This document shows positions 55,666 to 64,000 of a DNA stretch of 64,000 nucleotides, one piece after another. Below the pieces are notes generated by a model. The model worked only from the letters and a program-made list of their open reading frames with translations, did no database searches and was not told where the DNA came from. The DNA is taken from assembly GCA_947302485.1 (NCBI GenBank), contig CAMYVO010000002.1:124001-188000 (forward strand), written 5' to 3'. The DNA is from an uncultured Clostridium sp. Lineage in GTDB: Bacteria; Bacillota; Clostridia; TANB77; CAG-508. Position numbers and translations under genes: made by a program. Position 1 is the first letter of the stretch, and each line of letters opens with the position of its first letter.

Positions 55666-58063
55666 TTAACTTCTAAGCTCTGCATTAAAGCTTTTTTCCA
55701 ATTCTTTTATAACTTTTTCCATTACAGGATTAATCTCTTCGTCAGTTAATGTTTTATTTACATCACGGAAAGTTAAAGCATATGCAACACTCTTTTTATT
55801 TTCGCCTAGTTTATGATCATGGTATACATCAAATAAAACTATATTTTCTAGTATTTTTTTTGCTTGTTTTGCAATAACTGCTTCTATTTGTCCTACTAAA
55901 ACATCTTCATCTACTATAATAGCAATATCTCTCTCTACTGCAGGGAATTTAGGTATAGGTGTATATTTTTTGTTATTCTTTGCATATTTTACAATTTTTG
56001 AAATATTAACTTCTGCTAAATATTTTTCTCCTGTCATTCCATAATTTTCTACTACTTTTGGATGAATCTGTCCAAAAGTTACAATAATATCATTTCCAAT
56101 ATAAATATTAGCTGTCCTTCCTGGATGATAACTTTGATTTTCTTCTTCAGCATTTATTTGATATCTAACAATACCTGCTGTTTCCAATATATTCTCAATT
56201 ATTCCCTTTAATACATAGAAATTTACTTTCTCACCATACATACCTATAGTTAGAATTGTATCCTCCTGTGCTACCTCTCCTTTTTGAATTCTTCCATCTA
56301 CGTTTTTATATGTCCTAGAAATATCAAATAATCCTACATTTTTATTTTTCTTTGCATAGTTATTTGCAATCATTGTAAGCATTGATGGAATTGTAGTTGG
56401 TCTCATAATAGTATAATCTTCACTTAGTGGATTTTTGATTTTAATTATTTCCTCTGAATATGGAACACATGACTTTTCTAAATCTTTTTCATTCATAAAT
56501 CCATAAGTATAAATTTCTGATAATCCGCTGTTTACAAGAACATATTTTAACTCATCCTCTATTTTCTGTTTTTTTGTTCGAATTCCTACTGTTGTATCTG
56601 TTTTTGTTAAAGTACTTTGTAATTTATCATAGCCATAAAATCTTAGTATTTCTTCTGCAATATCTGCTTCTTGCTGTAAGTCCATACGAAAATATGGTGA
56701 AACGGCAATATCATTTTCTTCTTTTATTTCTAATTTTTCTAAAATATCTATCATTTCTCCTTTAGATACTTCTACACCTATTAGGCTATTAATTTTTTCT
56801 ACATTTAATGGAATTCTATATTCTTTTTGCTTTTTCGGATATACATCTATTTTTCCTGGAACGATATCTCCAATTTTTAAAATTTGCACTAATTCTATAG
56901 CACGATTAACAGCTTTTAGCGCATTTTCTGGTGATAATCCTTTTTCGAATCTAGATGATGCTTCTGTTCTTAATCCTACTTTTTTAGCTGTTTTTCTTAC
57001 ACTTCCACCATAGAAAACAGCAGATTCAAATACAATAGCCTCAGTATCTTTTTCTATTTCTGAATTTAATCCTCCCATAACGCCAGCAATAGCAACTGGT
57101 TTTTTCTCATCCGCAATTACAAGCATATTGCTATCCAAAACTCTTTCTTCTTCATCTAATGTTGTTATTCTCTCTCCATCTTCAGCTCTTCTAACAATAA
57201 TATGTTTTCCTTCTATTGAATTAATATCAAATGCATGCATTGGTTGCCCCATCTCAAGCATAACGTAATTTGTAATATCTACAATATTATTAATACTTCT
57301 TATACCACATGCATTTAATCTTCTTACCATCCATTTAGGTGATGGACCAATTTTAATATTTTTTACCATTCTAGCTATATACCTATAGCATAAATCAGGA
57401 TCTTTTATTTCTACTTTTAAACCTTCTATTTCATCTTTATCTTCTACATCTTGCTCTAATAAACCTTTATGAGGATTTTTAAATTTTTGATTTAGTGTAA
57501 CTGCTGTTTCTCTTCCTAATCCTTCTATTGATAAACAATCTGGTCTATTAGGTGTAATTTCAAAGTCTATAATCTCATCTTTTAATTCTAAAACATCTAC
57601 AATATCTTCACCTAATCTTTTTTCCAATTCTTTATCTAATATCATTATTCCATGTTCTATCTGTCCTGGATAATTTACTAAATCAAGTCCAAGTTCTTGG
57701 ACTGCACACATCATTCCACAAGAATCTACTCCGGCGTAGTTTACCTTTCTTTATTTTTACTCCTCCTGGAAGGCTAGATCCGTCCTTAGCAATTGGAACA
57801 ATATCTCCTACCTTTACATTATCTGCTCCTGTAACAATTTGAAGTACTTCTCCTCCAACATCTACTTTTGTTACTATTAACTTATCTGCATCTGGATGTT
57901 TTTCTATCTCCAATATCTTCCCTACTACAACATTTTTTATATCTTCTCCTCTTGATTCTATAGTTTCTACTTTAGAACCTGTCATAGTTAATCTATCTGC
58001 TAAAGTTTTTACATCAACAGGAATATCTGAATACTCTTTTAACCATTCAACACTTGCTTTCAT
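55666..58063 (-). CDS. pheT: Phenylalanine--tRNA ligase beta subunit, +1 frameshift at a CGG codon
   Basis: This is the large subunit of PheRS. Residues 1-110 (58063 down to 57734) have [17 protein letters not shown] and a tRNA-binding OB domain, [18 protein letters not shown]. The frame then reads CTA CGC CGG (57733-57731) and would stop after some 15 further codons. Skipping the C gives the family motif [19 protein letters not shown] and stays open to 55666, through [30 protein letters not shown] and the C-terminal anticodon-binding domain. The joined product of about 798 residues has normal length. No second pheT is in view, and the enzyme is essential. Confidence 0.93.
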
Positions 58064-58081
58064 CTTTACCTCCTTATTTAA

Positions 58082-59101
58082 TTAAAATTGTTTTAAAAAT
58101 CTTACATCATTTTCATATAATAATCTCATATCATCAATACCATATTTTGCCATTGCTATTCTTTCTACTCCAAATCCAAATGCAAATCCAGAATATTCAT
58201 TTGGATCAATTCCACAATTTCTTAATACATTTGGATGAACCATTCCACAGCCTAATAGCTCAATCCAACCTTCTTTTTTACATACTCTGCATCCTTTTCC
58301 TCCACATACGAAACATGAAACATCAGCTTCTGCAGAAGGTTCTGTAAATGGGAAATGATGTGGTCTAAATCTAATCTTTGTATTTTCTCCCAAACATTTT
58401 TTAGCAAACATCTCTAAAGTTCCTTTTAAATCTCCCATAGATATATTTTTATCTATAACTAATCCTTCTATTTGATGAAATACTGGTGAATGTGTTGCAT
58501 CAACAGAATCAGAACGATATACTTTTCCAGGACAAATAATTTTAATTGGTGGTTTTTGTTTTTCCATTACTCTTACTTGTACTGGTGATGTTTGAGATCT
58601 AAGGATTATATCATCTGTTATATAGAAAGTATCTTGCAAGTCTCTTGATGGATGATCTGGTGGTGAGTTTAATTGATCAAAATTATTAAATGTTGTTTCT
58701 ATTTCTGGTCCATCAGCAATTTCATATCCCATTCCCAAAAATATTTCTTTTACTTCATCAATAACTTTTGTAATTGGATGTATAGATCCAAGTTCAATCT
58801 TTTTACTTGGCATCGTAACATCAATTTTTTCTGTTTTTAGTTTTTCTTTTAATTCTTCAGATTTTAATTCTACTTCTTTTTGTTTTATTAATTTTTCTAA
58901 TTCGTCTCTTACCTCGTTTACTAAGCTACCAATAATTGGTCTTTCTTCTGAAGATAATCCACCCATCCCTCTTAAGATAGTAGTTAATTCTCCTTTTTTA
59001 CCAAGATATTTTACACGAGTTTCATTTAGAGCATTTACATCCTTGGCATTTGTAATTTCTTCTTTTGCTTTTTTACTAATTTGTAAAATCTCTTCTTTCA
59101 T
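58082..59101 (-). CDS. pheS: Phenylalanine--tRNA ligase alpha subunit
   Basis: The 339-residue catalytic subunit has the coiled-coil N-terminus (about 1-90), motif 2 region [66 protein letters not shown], a zinc-type insertion [17 protein letters not shown], and [22 protein letters not shown] (motif 3). It pairs with pheT downstream and is controlled by the upstream T-box. Its frame is intact and I saw no CGG codon in it. Confidence 0.97.
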   Translation of the reverse strand: MKEEILQISKKAKEEITNAKDVNALNETRVKYLGKKGELTTILRGMGGLSSEERPIIGSLVNEVRDELEKLIKQKEVELKSEELKEKLKTEKIDVTMPSKKIELGSIHPITKVIDEVKEIFLGMGYEIADGPEIETTFNNFDQLNSPPDHPSRDLQDTFYITDDIILRSQTSPVQVRVMEKQKPPIKIICPGKVYRSDSVDATHSPVFHQIEGLVIDKNISMGDLKGTLEMFAKKCLGENTKIRFRPHHFPFTEPSAEADVSCFVCGGKGCRVCKKEGWIELLGCGMVHPNVLRNCGIDPNEYSGFAFGFGVERIAMAKYGIDDMRLLYENDVRFLKQF

Positions 59102-59124
59102 CTTACTCTCCTTTCCATTAAAGT

Positions 59125-59157
59125 GGGACCAAAAAGGGTCTGACCCTTTTTGGTCCC
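59125..59157. repeat. Dispersed palindrome, copy 3
   Basis: The core AAAAGGGTCTGACCCTTTT is extended by A/T and by GGGACC with its complement, giving 16-base perfect arms. It lies between the T-box terminator and the pheS start, so it is inside the pheST message. Confidence 0.9.
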
Positions 59158-59164
59158 CCTGTTA

Positions 59165-59411
59165 AACAAAAAAATCACTTCATCCCATAGGACGAAATGA
59201 CTCGTGGTACCACCTAATTTTATTAATTAAAATAATTAACCTCATTATATGTTATAACGGAACAACCGCTTCTCCCTACTGCAGTTTTCAAAAGAAGACC
59301 TAAAAAGTGAAATTTCTTTAAATAGAATATAACAGGATCTCAGCATCCCTGTCTCTCTGTGATATTTTGTCTATTTACTTACTTTGCTTTTTATTTGGTT
59401 TTATATTATTG
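59165..59411 (-). promoter_or_regulatory. T-box riboswitch controlling pheS-pheT-murI
   Basis: The minus-strand leader holds the T-box core AGGTGGTACCACGAG (59215-59201), then an 11-bp terminator stem (59200-59175) with a U-run. Upstream lie a stem I region with AGAGAGACAGGG and GAAATTTCAC, where TTC is a plausible Phe specifier, and AGTAGGGAGAAG of the middle region. Uncharged tRNA-Phe would stabilise the antiterminator and allow transcription of the synthetase genes. The specifier was judged by eye from the neighbouring genes. Confidence 0.9.
59168..59200 (-). terminator. T-box terminator hairpin
   Basis: The stem UCAUUUCGUCC/GGAUGAAGUGA (two G-U pairs) with a UAUG loop is followed by a run of U. 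It is mutually exclusive with the T-box antiterminator. Confidence 0.85.
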
Positions 59412-59417
59412 CAATAT

Positions 59418-59446
59418 ATTTTAACATATTGTTTTATTGGTTTCAA
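59418..59446 (-). promoter_or_regulatory. Promoter of the T-box leader
   Basis: On the minus strand TTGAAA (59446-59441), a 17-base spacer and TAAAAT (59423-59418) would start transcription near 59411. Confidence 0.75.
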
Positions 59447-59474
59447 TACTTTTACTTTAAAATTTCCTAAAAAC

Positions 59475-59503
59475 TTGCTTATTAACATAATTTATCGTAT
59501 AAT
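59475..59503 (+). promoter_or_regulatory. Promoter of the 59590 gene
   Basis: TTGCTT (59475-59480), a 17-base spacer and TATAAT (59498-59503) lie about 85 bases before the coding start. Confidence 0.6.
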
Positions 59504-59589
59504 GTTTATGCATATTTTGTGCACGATCCTTTACACGAATTGCACGACGAATATGACAACTGCTTTATGCAGAAAGGAGACAAGGGAAA

Positions 59590-59835
59590 GTGAATGTTGA
59601 TCTTAGTGGATTAATGATTGATTTAGGTTCACCTAAAAAATTGATACCTATAAACGGTATCTTATTGATTGAACCCGTTAGTAACTATTATTCAAATGTT
59701 TACCTTAAGAAAGATTATATTAATCTTTGTGGTAATCAAACATTTATTACAATTAATATGTCTATTAACGAAATTAAATCAAAAATAAATACCGCAATCA
59801 TCAAAGCAAATAAGCAAATTCTGGAGGAGGCATAA
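59590..59835 (+). CDS. Hypothetical protein
   Basis: I do not recognise this 81-residue protein (VDLSGLMIDLGSPKKLIPINGILLIEPVSNYYSNVYLKK). It begins with GTG at 59590, nine bases behind AAAGGAG. It has no membrane helix or motif. A good promoter precedes it and a GAGGAGGC hairpin overlapping the stop ends it, so expression is likely. It is convergent with yunB. Confidence 0.6.
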   Translation: MNVDLSGLMIDLGSPKKLIPINGILLIEPVSNYYSNVYLKKDYINLCGNQTFITINMSINEIKSKINTAIIKANKQILEEA

Positions 59836-59843
59836 GCCTCCTC
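59824..59843. terminator. Terminator overlapping the 59590 gene stop
   Basis: GAGGAGGC and GCCTCCTC flank ATAA, with the TAA stop in the loop; TTTCCCTTT follows on the plus strand. Confidence 0.6.
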
Positions 59844-59850
59844 TTTCCCT

Positions 59851-60570
59851 TTATTCTAATATATCAACTGCATTATCTTGTTTCATTCCCTCTAGGTTAT
59901 AGTAAGTTGAAGGAACTATTCCTACAATTATATTTTCCGCTATTATAACTTGATTTACGATTTGCTGTTCTACTGCATGAAAAGGCATTAAAATATTTAC
60001 ATTAAATTTTACTTCTAAATAAATTCTATGTAATGTCTGGTTTATTCCTGCAGATATAAATTCACTTTTAAAATCAGTTTCAACATTTCCTGCTGTTGAC
60101 ACTTTTATTGGTATTTTAGGTCCTCTTCCAGATAATATTTTGCTACCTGTTATGCTTCCCAAATAAATCCATACATCGTCACTATGATTATTATTTATTT
60201 CTTTTTGAATATAATTTGCTACATCCGATATTATTTTATTTATTGATACTATATTTGCTTTTATCATCGTTACATTATCATTTTTATCTTTGTAAATAGT
60301 AACAATATCCTCATATTGATATTTTGCCATTACCTCTGTCGCCTTCTCATTAGAAATAATTGTAGCTATACTTTTTGTTTTATCAATACATAATGTATCT
60401 ATAATTGGAGTTATAGAATGAAATATGATTATCGATACTATTAATGTAATTAAAATAATAAAAATAAATTTTAAAATTTTCTTTTTTATCCTATATTTTG
60501 AATCATCTGAATTATACCCATAAATAATTTTGGGAATTCTTATTCTCTTTCTTGAGTAAATTTTATCCAT
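59851..60570 (-). CDS. yunB: Sporulation protein YunB
   Basis: The 239-residue protein has an N-terminal membrane helix (about 30-52, ILKFIFIILITLIVSIIIF). It continues with a domain ending GNVETDFKSEFISAGINQTLHRIYLEVKFNV and VIIAENIIVGIVPSTYYNLEG, characteristic of YunB. YunB is a mother-cell sporulation protein of unclear function. I chose the ATG at 60570 behind AGGTG; the ORF's GTG three codons upstream is part of that SD. Confidence 0.9.
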   Translation of the reverse strand: MDKIYSRKRIRIPKIIYGYNSDDSKYRIKKKILKFIFIILITLIVSIIIFHSITPIIDTLCIDKTKSIATIISNEKATEVMAKYQYEDIVTIYKDKNDNVTMIKANIVSINKIISDVANYIQKEINNNHSDDVWIYLGSITGSKILSGRGPKIPIKVSTAGNVETDFKSEFISAGINQTLHRIYLEVKFNVNILMPFHAVEQQIVNQVIIAENIIVGIVPSTYYNLEGMKQDNAVDILE

Positions 60571-60589
60571 TATTATCACCTATATAATT

Positions 60590-60618
60590 AAATGACACAG
60601 CAATTTACTGTGTCATTT
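60590..60618 (-). terminator. Possible weak terminator after the SPOCS-LysM gene
   Basis: An 11-bp perfect stem (AAATGACACAG and complement) lies between the SPOCS-LysM and yunB genes. The U-run on the minus strand is poor, so read-through into yunB is likely. Confidence 0.45.
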
Positions 60619-60623
60619 TTATT

Positions 60624-62177
60624 TTATGCTGTTGCTACATTTTTTGTTAATCTATGTTTTGGAATAAACAGCTGTTGTCCAGGATAAATTTTATTTTCAT
60701 CTTCTATATTGTTTACCCTAACAATTTCATCTATTGTACTTTTGTGTTTTTTCGCAATATTCCATAATGTATCACTTTTTTTTACAAAATATATTGTCAT
60801 ACTATATAAATTATCTTGTTTTAAATCATCCATAGTTATATTGTCAATAACTTTTATATTTTTTTGTTTAGATGCATTAATATTAAATAGTAAATCAATT
60901 TTTATATCAATAATACCATCTGATAAAACAACAAAATCTTGCATGCCTAGTTCAATTTCTGTTGAAATTGAACTATTTAGATTTACTCCATTTAAAGCAG
61001 CGGTAAAACTAAATGGAAGCTTATATTGTACAGTATCTAATCCAGCTAAATCATTTGACTGGAATACAAAATTTATTTCTACATCTCCATCATATATTAT
61101 ATTATCTTGTATTACATCTTCTTTATTAATATTAACTTTAACTATTGTATCATATATTTTATTTTCTCCAATTTCTTGTATTACAGCTCTTTCTCTAATA
61201 TTACACGTCTGTCTTGAAGTTGTTTTATCTGTTAAAACCACAACATTTCTTTGATCAAAATTAACTTCTTTACATGTACTATATAAATCTTCTATTATTT
61301 GTATTTGTTTTGTTTCATATACTTTGCACATAATTTCAAATTCTGCTTCTATATATATTGAATGTTCATCCTCCGGATTTGGATTTATTATTATATTTTT
61401 TAATTTATATTTAATTTCAGGAAGATTATCTTCTGTTACATTAGGCATGTCAATAAATCCCATAATTGGTATCATAGTCTCCTGCGTACATATTCTTCCA
61501 TCTTCAGTTAAATACATAATCTTTACACACGCTTCCGCTTTAGCAAGTATTTTATTATAGCTTATTTTTGCATCTTTGTTTACAATGTTTAAACTCATAC
61601 TAAGGATTTCCGCTATAGTATCAGCATTATCAATTATAACAGTATCTTTAGCAATTGTTTTTGTATTTCCCTCGCCAATTATAGAATTAACCTCTAAAGG
61701 AGATTTCAAACATTGAATATCTTGATCTAAATCTAAATTACTAATAAATTCTAAATTTTCATTTGTATATACATTAGCATCTATACTTAGTGAAACTTTA
61801 ACATTTACTTTTCGACCATTTAATATTTTACATTCTATTGATTTTATAGATATATCTTCATCTAAAATCATGCTACTATTACATCCATCTATATCTAAAA
61901 TTTCAGTAAAATCTATACTCGAATTTAAACCTCTTATATTTTGATTCTCTGTATCTGCTAAATACATTATATATACATTCACATTACCATCAATTCGTAC
62001 TTTTCCATCTAATATTTCTTTTTTATATACACAAACATTTCCTGATACATTGATTGCATTTAATATATCTGGCTTTACATCTGGTACAATAATGTCTCCT
62101 TCTACAAATATAACATCAGATTTTTGTCCAATAATTTTACTAACACATAAAGTTTCATTTGTTGTATTTACATCCAT
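60624..62177 (-). CDS. SPOCS (DUF3794) and LysM domain protein
   Basis: The 517-residue protein contains repeated DUF3794/SPOCS modules (about 1-120, 130-270 and 300-440), seen in IIVPDVKPDILNAINVSGNVCVYKKEILDGKVRIDG and its later copies. A C-terminal LysM domain follows (about 455-508, VKKSDTLWNIAKKHKSTIDEIVRVNNIEDENKIYPGQQLFIP). Such proteins are spore-coat or morphogenesis components in clostridia. The start follows AAAGGAGG. It is near yunB and spoIIID. Confidence 0.9.
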   Translation of the reverse strand: MDVNTTNETLCVSKIIGQKSDVIFVEGDIIVPDVKPDILNAINVSGNVCVYKKEILDGKVRIDGNVNVYIMYLADTENQNIRGLNSSIDFTEILDIDGCNSSMILDEDISIKSIECKILNGRKVNVKVSLSIDANVYTNENLEFISNLDLDQDIQCLKSPLEVNSIIGEGNTKTIAKDTVIIDNADTIAEILSMSLNIVNKDAKISYNKILAKAEACVKIMYLTEDGRICTQETMIPIMGFIDMPNVTEDNLPEIKYKLKNIIINPNPEDEHSIYIEAEFEIMCKVYETKQIQIIEDLYSTCKEVNFDQRNVVVLTDKTTSRQTCNIRERAVIQEIGENKIYDTIVKVNINKEDVIQDNIIYDGDVEINFVFQSNDLAGLDTVQYKLPFSFTAALNGVNLNSSISTEIELGMQDFVVLSDGIIDIKIDLLFNINASKQKNIKVIDNITMDDLKQDNLYSMTIYFVKKSDTLWNIAKKHKSTIDEIVRVNNIEDENKIYPGQQLFIPKHRLTKNVATA

Positions 62178-62238
62178 TATAAATACCTCCTTTTTAGTAT
62201 TTCGTTTTTCTATGTATTAAATATATTTCAATGCATAA

Positions 62239-62268
62239 AAAAAAATTCCTACTTCAAGGAATTTTTTT
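62239..62268 (-). terminator. Terminator after veg
   Basis: A 12-bp perfect A/T-ended stem (AAAAAAATTCCT and complement) with a 6-base loop lies between veg and the SPOCS-LysM gene. Confidence 0.65.
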
Positions 62269-62313
62269 ATCATTTTTTAAATTCATATTATATTAAAATC
62301 TTTTCTTAATATA

Positions 62314-62607
62314 TTATACCATTTTAACTTTTTTAGTAGTTTCTACAGGTGGAATTAAAGGAGTATATGTATCTCCATTTAGTACTTGGACTTCCACTGT
62401 TCTTGTTAAAACATCTGTATAACTATATGTTACATTTCTTTCGTTTTCTTCATATTTAACTATAAATAAATTTGGATATGCTTTTTGTATTGTAGCCTCT
62501 TTCTCAAATGATTTGCTTCTTCCTAATGTTCCTTTTACAATTATCTTTTGTCCAATTTTTTCTGATATGTCTGTCTTTAAGTTTGTAATATCATCTTTGT
62601 AAATCAT
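62314..62607 (-). CDS. veg: Veg family protein
   Basis: The 97-residue protein (IYKDDITNLKTDISEKIGQKIIVKGTLGRSK, then YPNLFIVKYEENERNVTYSYTDVLTRTVEV) belongs to the Veg family. In Bacillus Veg is highly expressed and promotes biofilm formation. I chose the ATG at 62607, since the GTG nine bases upstream is part of the SD AGGTGA. A Lys/Thr/Pro-rich tail is unconserved. Confidence 0.9.
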   Translation of the reverse strand: MIYKDDITNLKTDISEKIGQKIIVKGTLGRSKSFEKEATIQKAYPNLFIVKYEENERNVTYSYTDVLTRTVEVQVLNGDTYTPLIPPVETTKKVKMV

Positions 62608-62847
62608 TTTGATCACCTACTTCATTAATATGTGCAAATTATACCATTTTCTACATAATCTGTCAAAAGCATATAAGTTATGTATAGCCTATTTTTTATT
62701 GATATTTCAGTACTTATATAGTTTTATTACATTTGTATTACAATATGGTTACAAAAACATTACATAGTTTTGACTTGCTAGGTTCTATTAGATTCTAAAA
62801 ATGAATACAATTGTAAAAACAACGTATTATATGAGGAGGATTTTCAT

Positions 62848-63162
62848 TTGAAAGGAGCAGTTTCAAACCACTTACCTATAACAAATAGAACAGTAAAAGG
62901 TAAGAAAGCAATAGAAGAACGTGCTTGTGAACTTGCACAATATATAATAGATTCAAAAGATACTGTAAGAGGAGCAGCAAAAAAGTTTGGCATAAGTAAA
63001 AGTACAGTACACAAGGATGTTAGCGAAAGACTACTTAAGATAAATCCCATTCTCGCTATAGAAGTTAGAAAAATACTTGATGAAAATAAAGCAGAAAGAC
63101 ATATACGTGGTGGTATGGCAACAAAATTAAAATATAGTCATAAACAAGATAATGTAAGCTAA
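62848..63162 (+). CDS. spoIIID: Stage III sporulation transcriptional regulator SpoIIID
   Basis: This DNA-binding protein of the mother cell controls sigma-E and sigma-K genes. The 104-residue protein has EERACELAQYIIDSKDTVRGAAKKFGISKSTVHKDVSERLLKINP and KILDENKAERHIRGGMATKLKY, nearly diagnostic for SpoIIID. It starts with TTG at 62848 behind GAGGAGG and has about 19 extra residues at the N-terminus. It ends at a perfect hairpin. Confidence 0.96.
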   Translation: MKGAVSNHLPITNRTVKGKKAIEERACELAQYIIDSKDTVRGAAKKFGISKSTVHKDVSERLLKINPILAIEVRKILDENKAERHIRGGMATKLKYSHKQDNVS

Positions 63163-63176
63163 TAGTTAGAAAGATT

Positions 63177-63218
63177 AAAAATACCAAAAGAAGTCTAAAG
63201 ACTTCTTTTGGTATTTTT
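63177..63218. terminator. Bidirectional terminator
   Basis: A 20-bp perfect stem (core ATACCAAAAGAAGTCT and complement) with a 2-base centre lies between spoIIID and the convergent helicase-like gene, with A and T runs on both sides. Confidence 0.85.
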
Positions 63219-64000
63219 TAATCTTTTAAGCTATTTTGTTTTAATCTTAAATATCCAAGTTCTTCCCAGCTGTTATAAGCTAAATTTAACTTAAATACAA
63301 GTCTTGGTTTTGCTCCAGCCCTATTTTTATCAACCACGCACGCATAATATCTTACGTCTGGATCATCATATTTTTTTAATGGATAAAATTTTGTATCTAC
63401 CTCTTCTAGAGAATATTCATATTCTCCTAAATTATCTCTGTTAATTTGTTTAAATAAGCATAGAGTATCTAGCACTTCTTTTACTGTTCTACTTACTGCC
63501 AAATCATTAATATTTAAATTAATTGGCGCTGTTGTAGTCTCTGCAAGTTGAATAGTAGATCCAATATATATATTGAAGTTTTGCGCTATATTAGAAAGAA
63601 TAGTTGCTGTTCTTTTAATCTCCTCACTATTACCTATGTTTTCTGTATCAGTTTTTAATGTATCATAAAATACATATTCGATTTTTTCTTTGTAATAGTA
63701 ATTCATAATTACTTTTTGCAATTCATCATTAGTATGATCTGTAATATTTATAAAATGAATTCTATCTCCAATTTCTCCTTCTAACCATTTTATAGCCGAA
63801 ACAGTCTCATTAAATTGTGTAGATATCTTTGATAATCTTTCTATAAAGTCATTTTGACTTTCATGTTCTTTTTTTAAAACATACCCATTTTTGTCTACTT
63901 CTACATTTTTTCTATTATCTGGTTTAAATTTGAATTCTAACAATTCTCCTTCTGATACTTTAAGTGTTTTTTCATGCATTTTCTGTATTTCTGGATTATT
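63218..64000 (-). CDS. DnaB-like replicative helicase domain protein, 5' part outside window
   Basis: The frame is open to the right edge, so the N-terminus is missing. About 260 residues show a RecA-like fold of DnaB type: EYVFYDTLKTDTENIG (Walker B position), NIAQNFNIYIGSTIQLAETT, LAVSRTVKEVLDTLCLFKQI and YACVVDKNRAGAKPRLVFKLNLAYNSWEELG. It resembles the C-terminal helicase domain of a divergent or phage/plasmid-type DnaB. The Walker A motif would lie beyond the window. Confidence 0.65.
   Translation of the reverse strand, partial: NNPEIQKMHEKTLKVSEGELLEFKFKPDNRKNVEVDKNGYVLKKEHESQNDFIERLSKISTQFNETVSAIKWLEGEIGDRIHFINITDHTNDELQKVIMNYYYKEKIEYVFYDTLKTDTENIGNSEEIKRTATILSNIAQNFNIYIGSTIQLAETTTAPINLNINDLAVSRTVKEVLDTLCLFKQINRDNLGEYEYSLEEVDTKFYPLKKYDDPDVRYYACVVDKNRAGAKPRLVFKLNLAYNSWEELGYLRLKQNSLKD

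Overview
The window reads as a chromosome fragment of a low-GC, spore-forming, Gram-positive Clostridia-type bacterium, probably an uncultured gut lineage. The evidence is the very AT-rich coding sequence, SD-led genes with some TTG and GTG starts, a T-box in front of pheST, RNase J, the PrpC/PrkC pair, AddA, a meso-diaminopimelate dehydrogenase, and several sporulation genes (spoVAC/D/E, spoIIID, yunB, a SPOCS-LysM protein and a Spo0E-like ORF). Nearly all genes are housekeeping genes with few signs of transfer.

Layout. 1-8.2 kb (minus strand): rlmN-prpC-prkC-rsgA-rpe-rqcP-tyrS, then the start of dnaE. 8.3-12.4 kb (plus): tsaE-tsaB-rimI and a Lon-family protease. 12.4-15.5 kb: rpsR-ssb-rpsF and dxs. 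15.6-20.7 kb: a small accessory stretch with a tRNA-Gln, a possibly acquired ORF, a large Ig-like repeat surface protein, a YgjP-type metallopeptidase under a LexA-like box, and an XRE/Spo0E-like pair. 20.8-28.3 kb: the lower-glycolysis cluster eno, gpmI, tpiA, pgk and gap, interrupted by a YezG-like gene and a Uma2-like gene. 28.5-35.2 kb: mtaB, mreB and addA. 35.3-37.8 kb: a structured RNA with 6S-like shape, a helical protein, an unusual sigma factor and a YkgJ-type gene. 37.8-43.6 kb: an alanine racemase-like/ATP-grasp/MurE-like/acyl-CoA synthetase operon, divergent from a membrane-anchored protein in which about every third residue is Cys. 44.5-50 kb: XRE regulators, DUF951, gltX and rnj. 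50.3-54.8 kb: ddh, a VTT protein and a thioesterase, then a dodecin-like gene and spoVAC-D-E. 54.8-59.4 kb: T-box-pheS-pheT-murI. 59.5-64 kb: yunB, the SPOCS-LysM gene, veg, spoIIID and a partial DnaB-like helicase gene.

The most striking observation is that three otherwise intact genes (mtaB, the dodecin gene and pheT) each carry one +1 frameshift. In all three the shift falls on an in-frame CGG codon followed by A, so skipping the C reads GGA (Gly) and restores the family sequence. By my manual scan CGG is otherwise almost absent in frame: I found only three more cases, all in accessory genes (15646-15912, the sigma factor and the YkgJ-type gene). Because pheT is normally essential, this suggests that CGG is poorly decoded or unassigned in this organism and acts as a +1 frameshift site. 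A systematic sequence artefact must be excluded. Other points are a dispersed palindrome present three times with co-varying arms, the CxxCxxC repeat protein, the 6S-like RNA and an ATP-grasp gene with no canonical start codon for its first strand.
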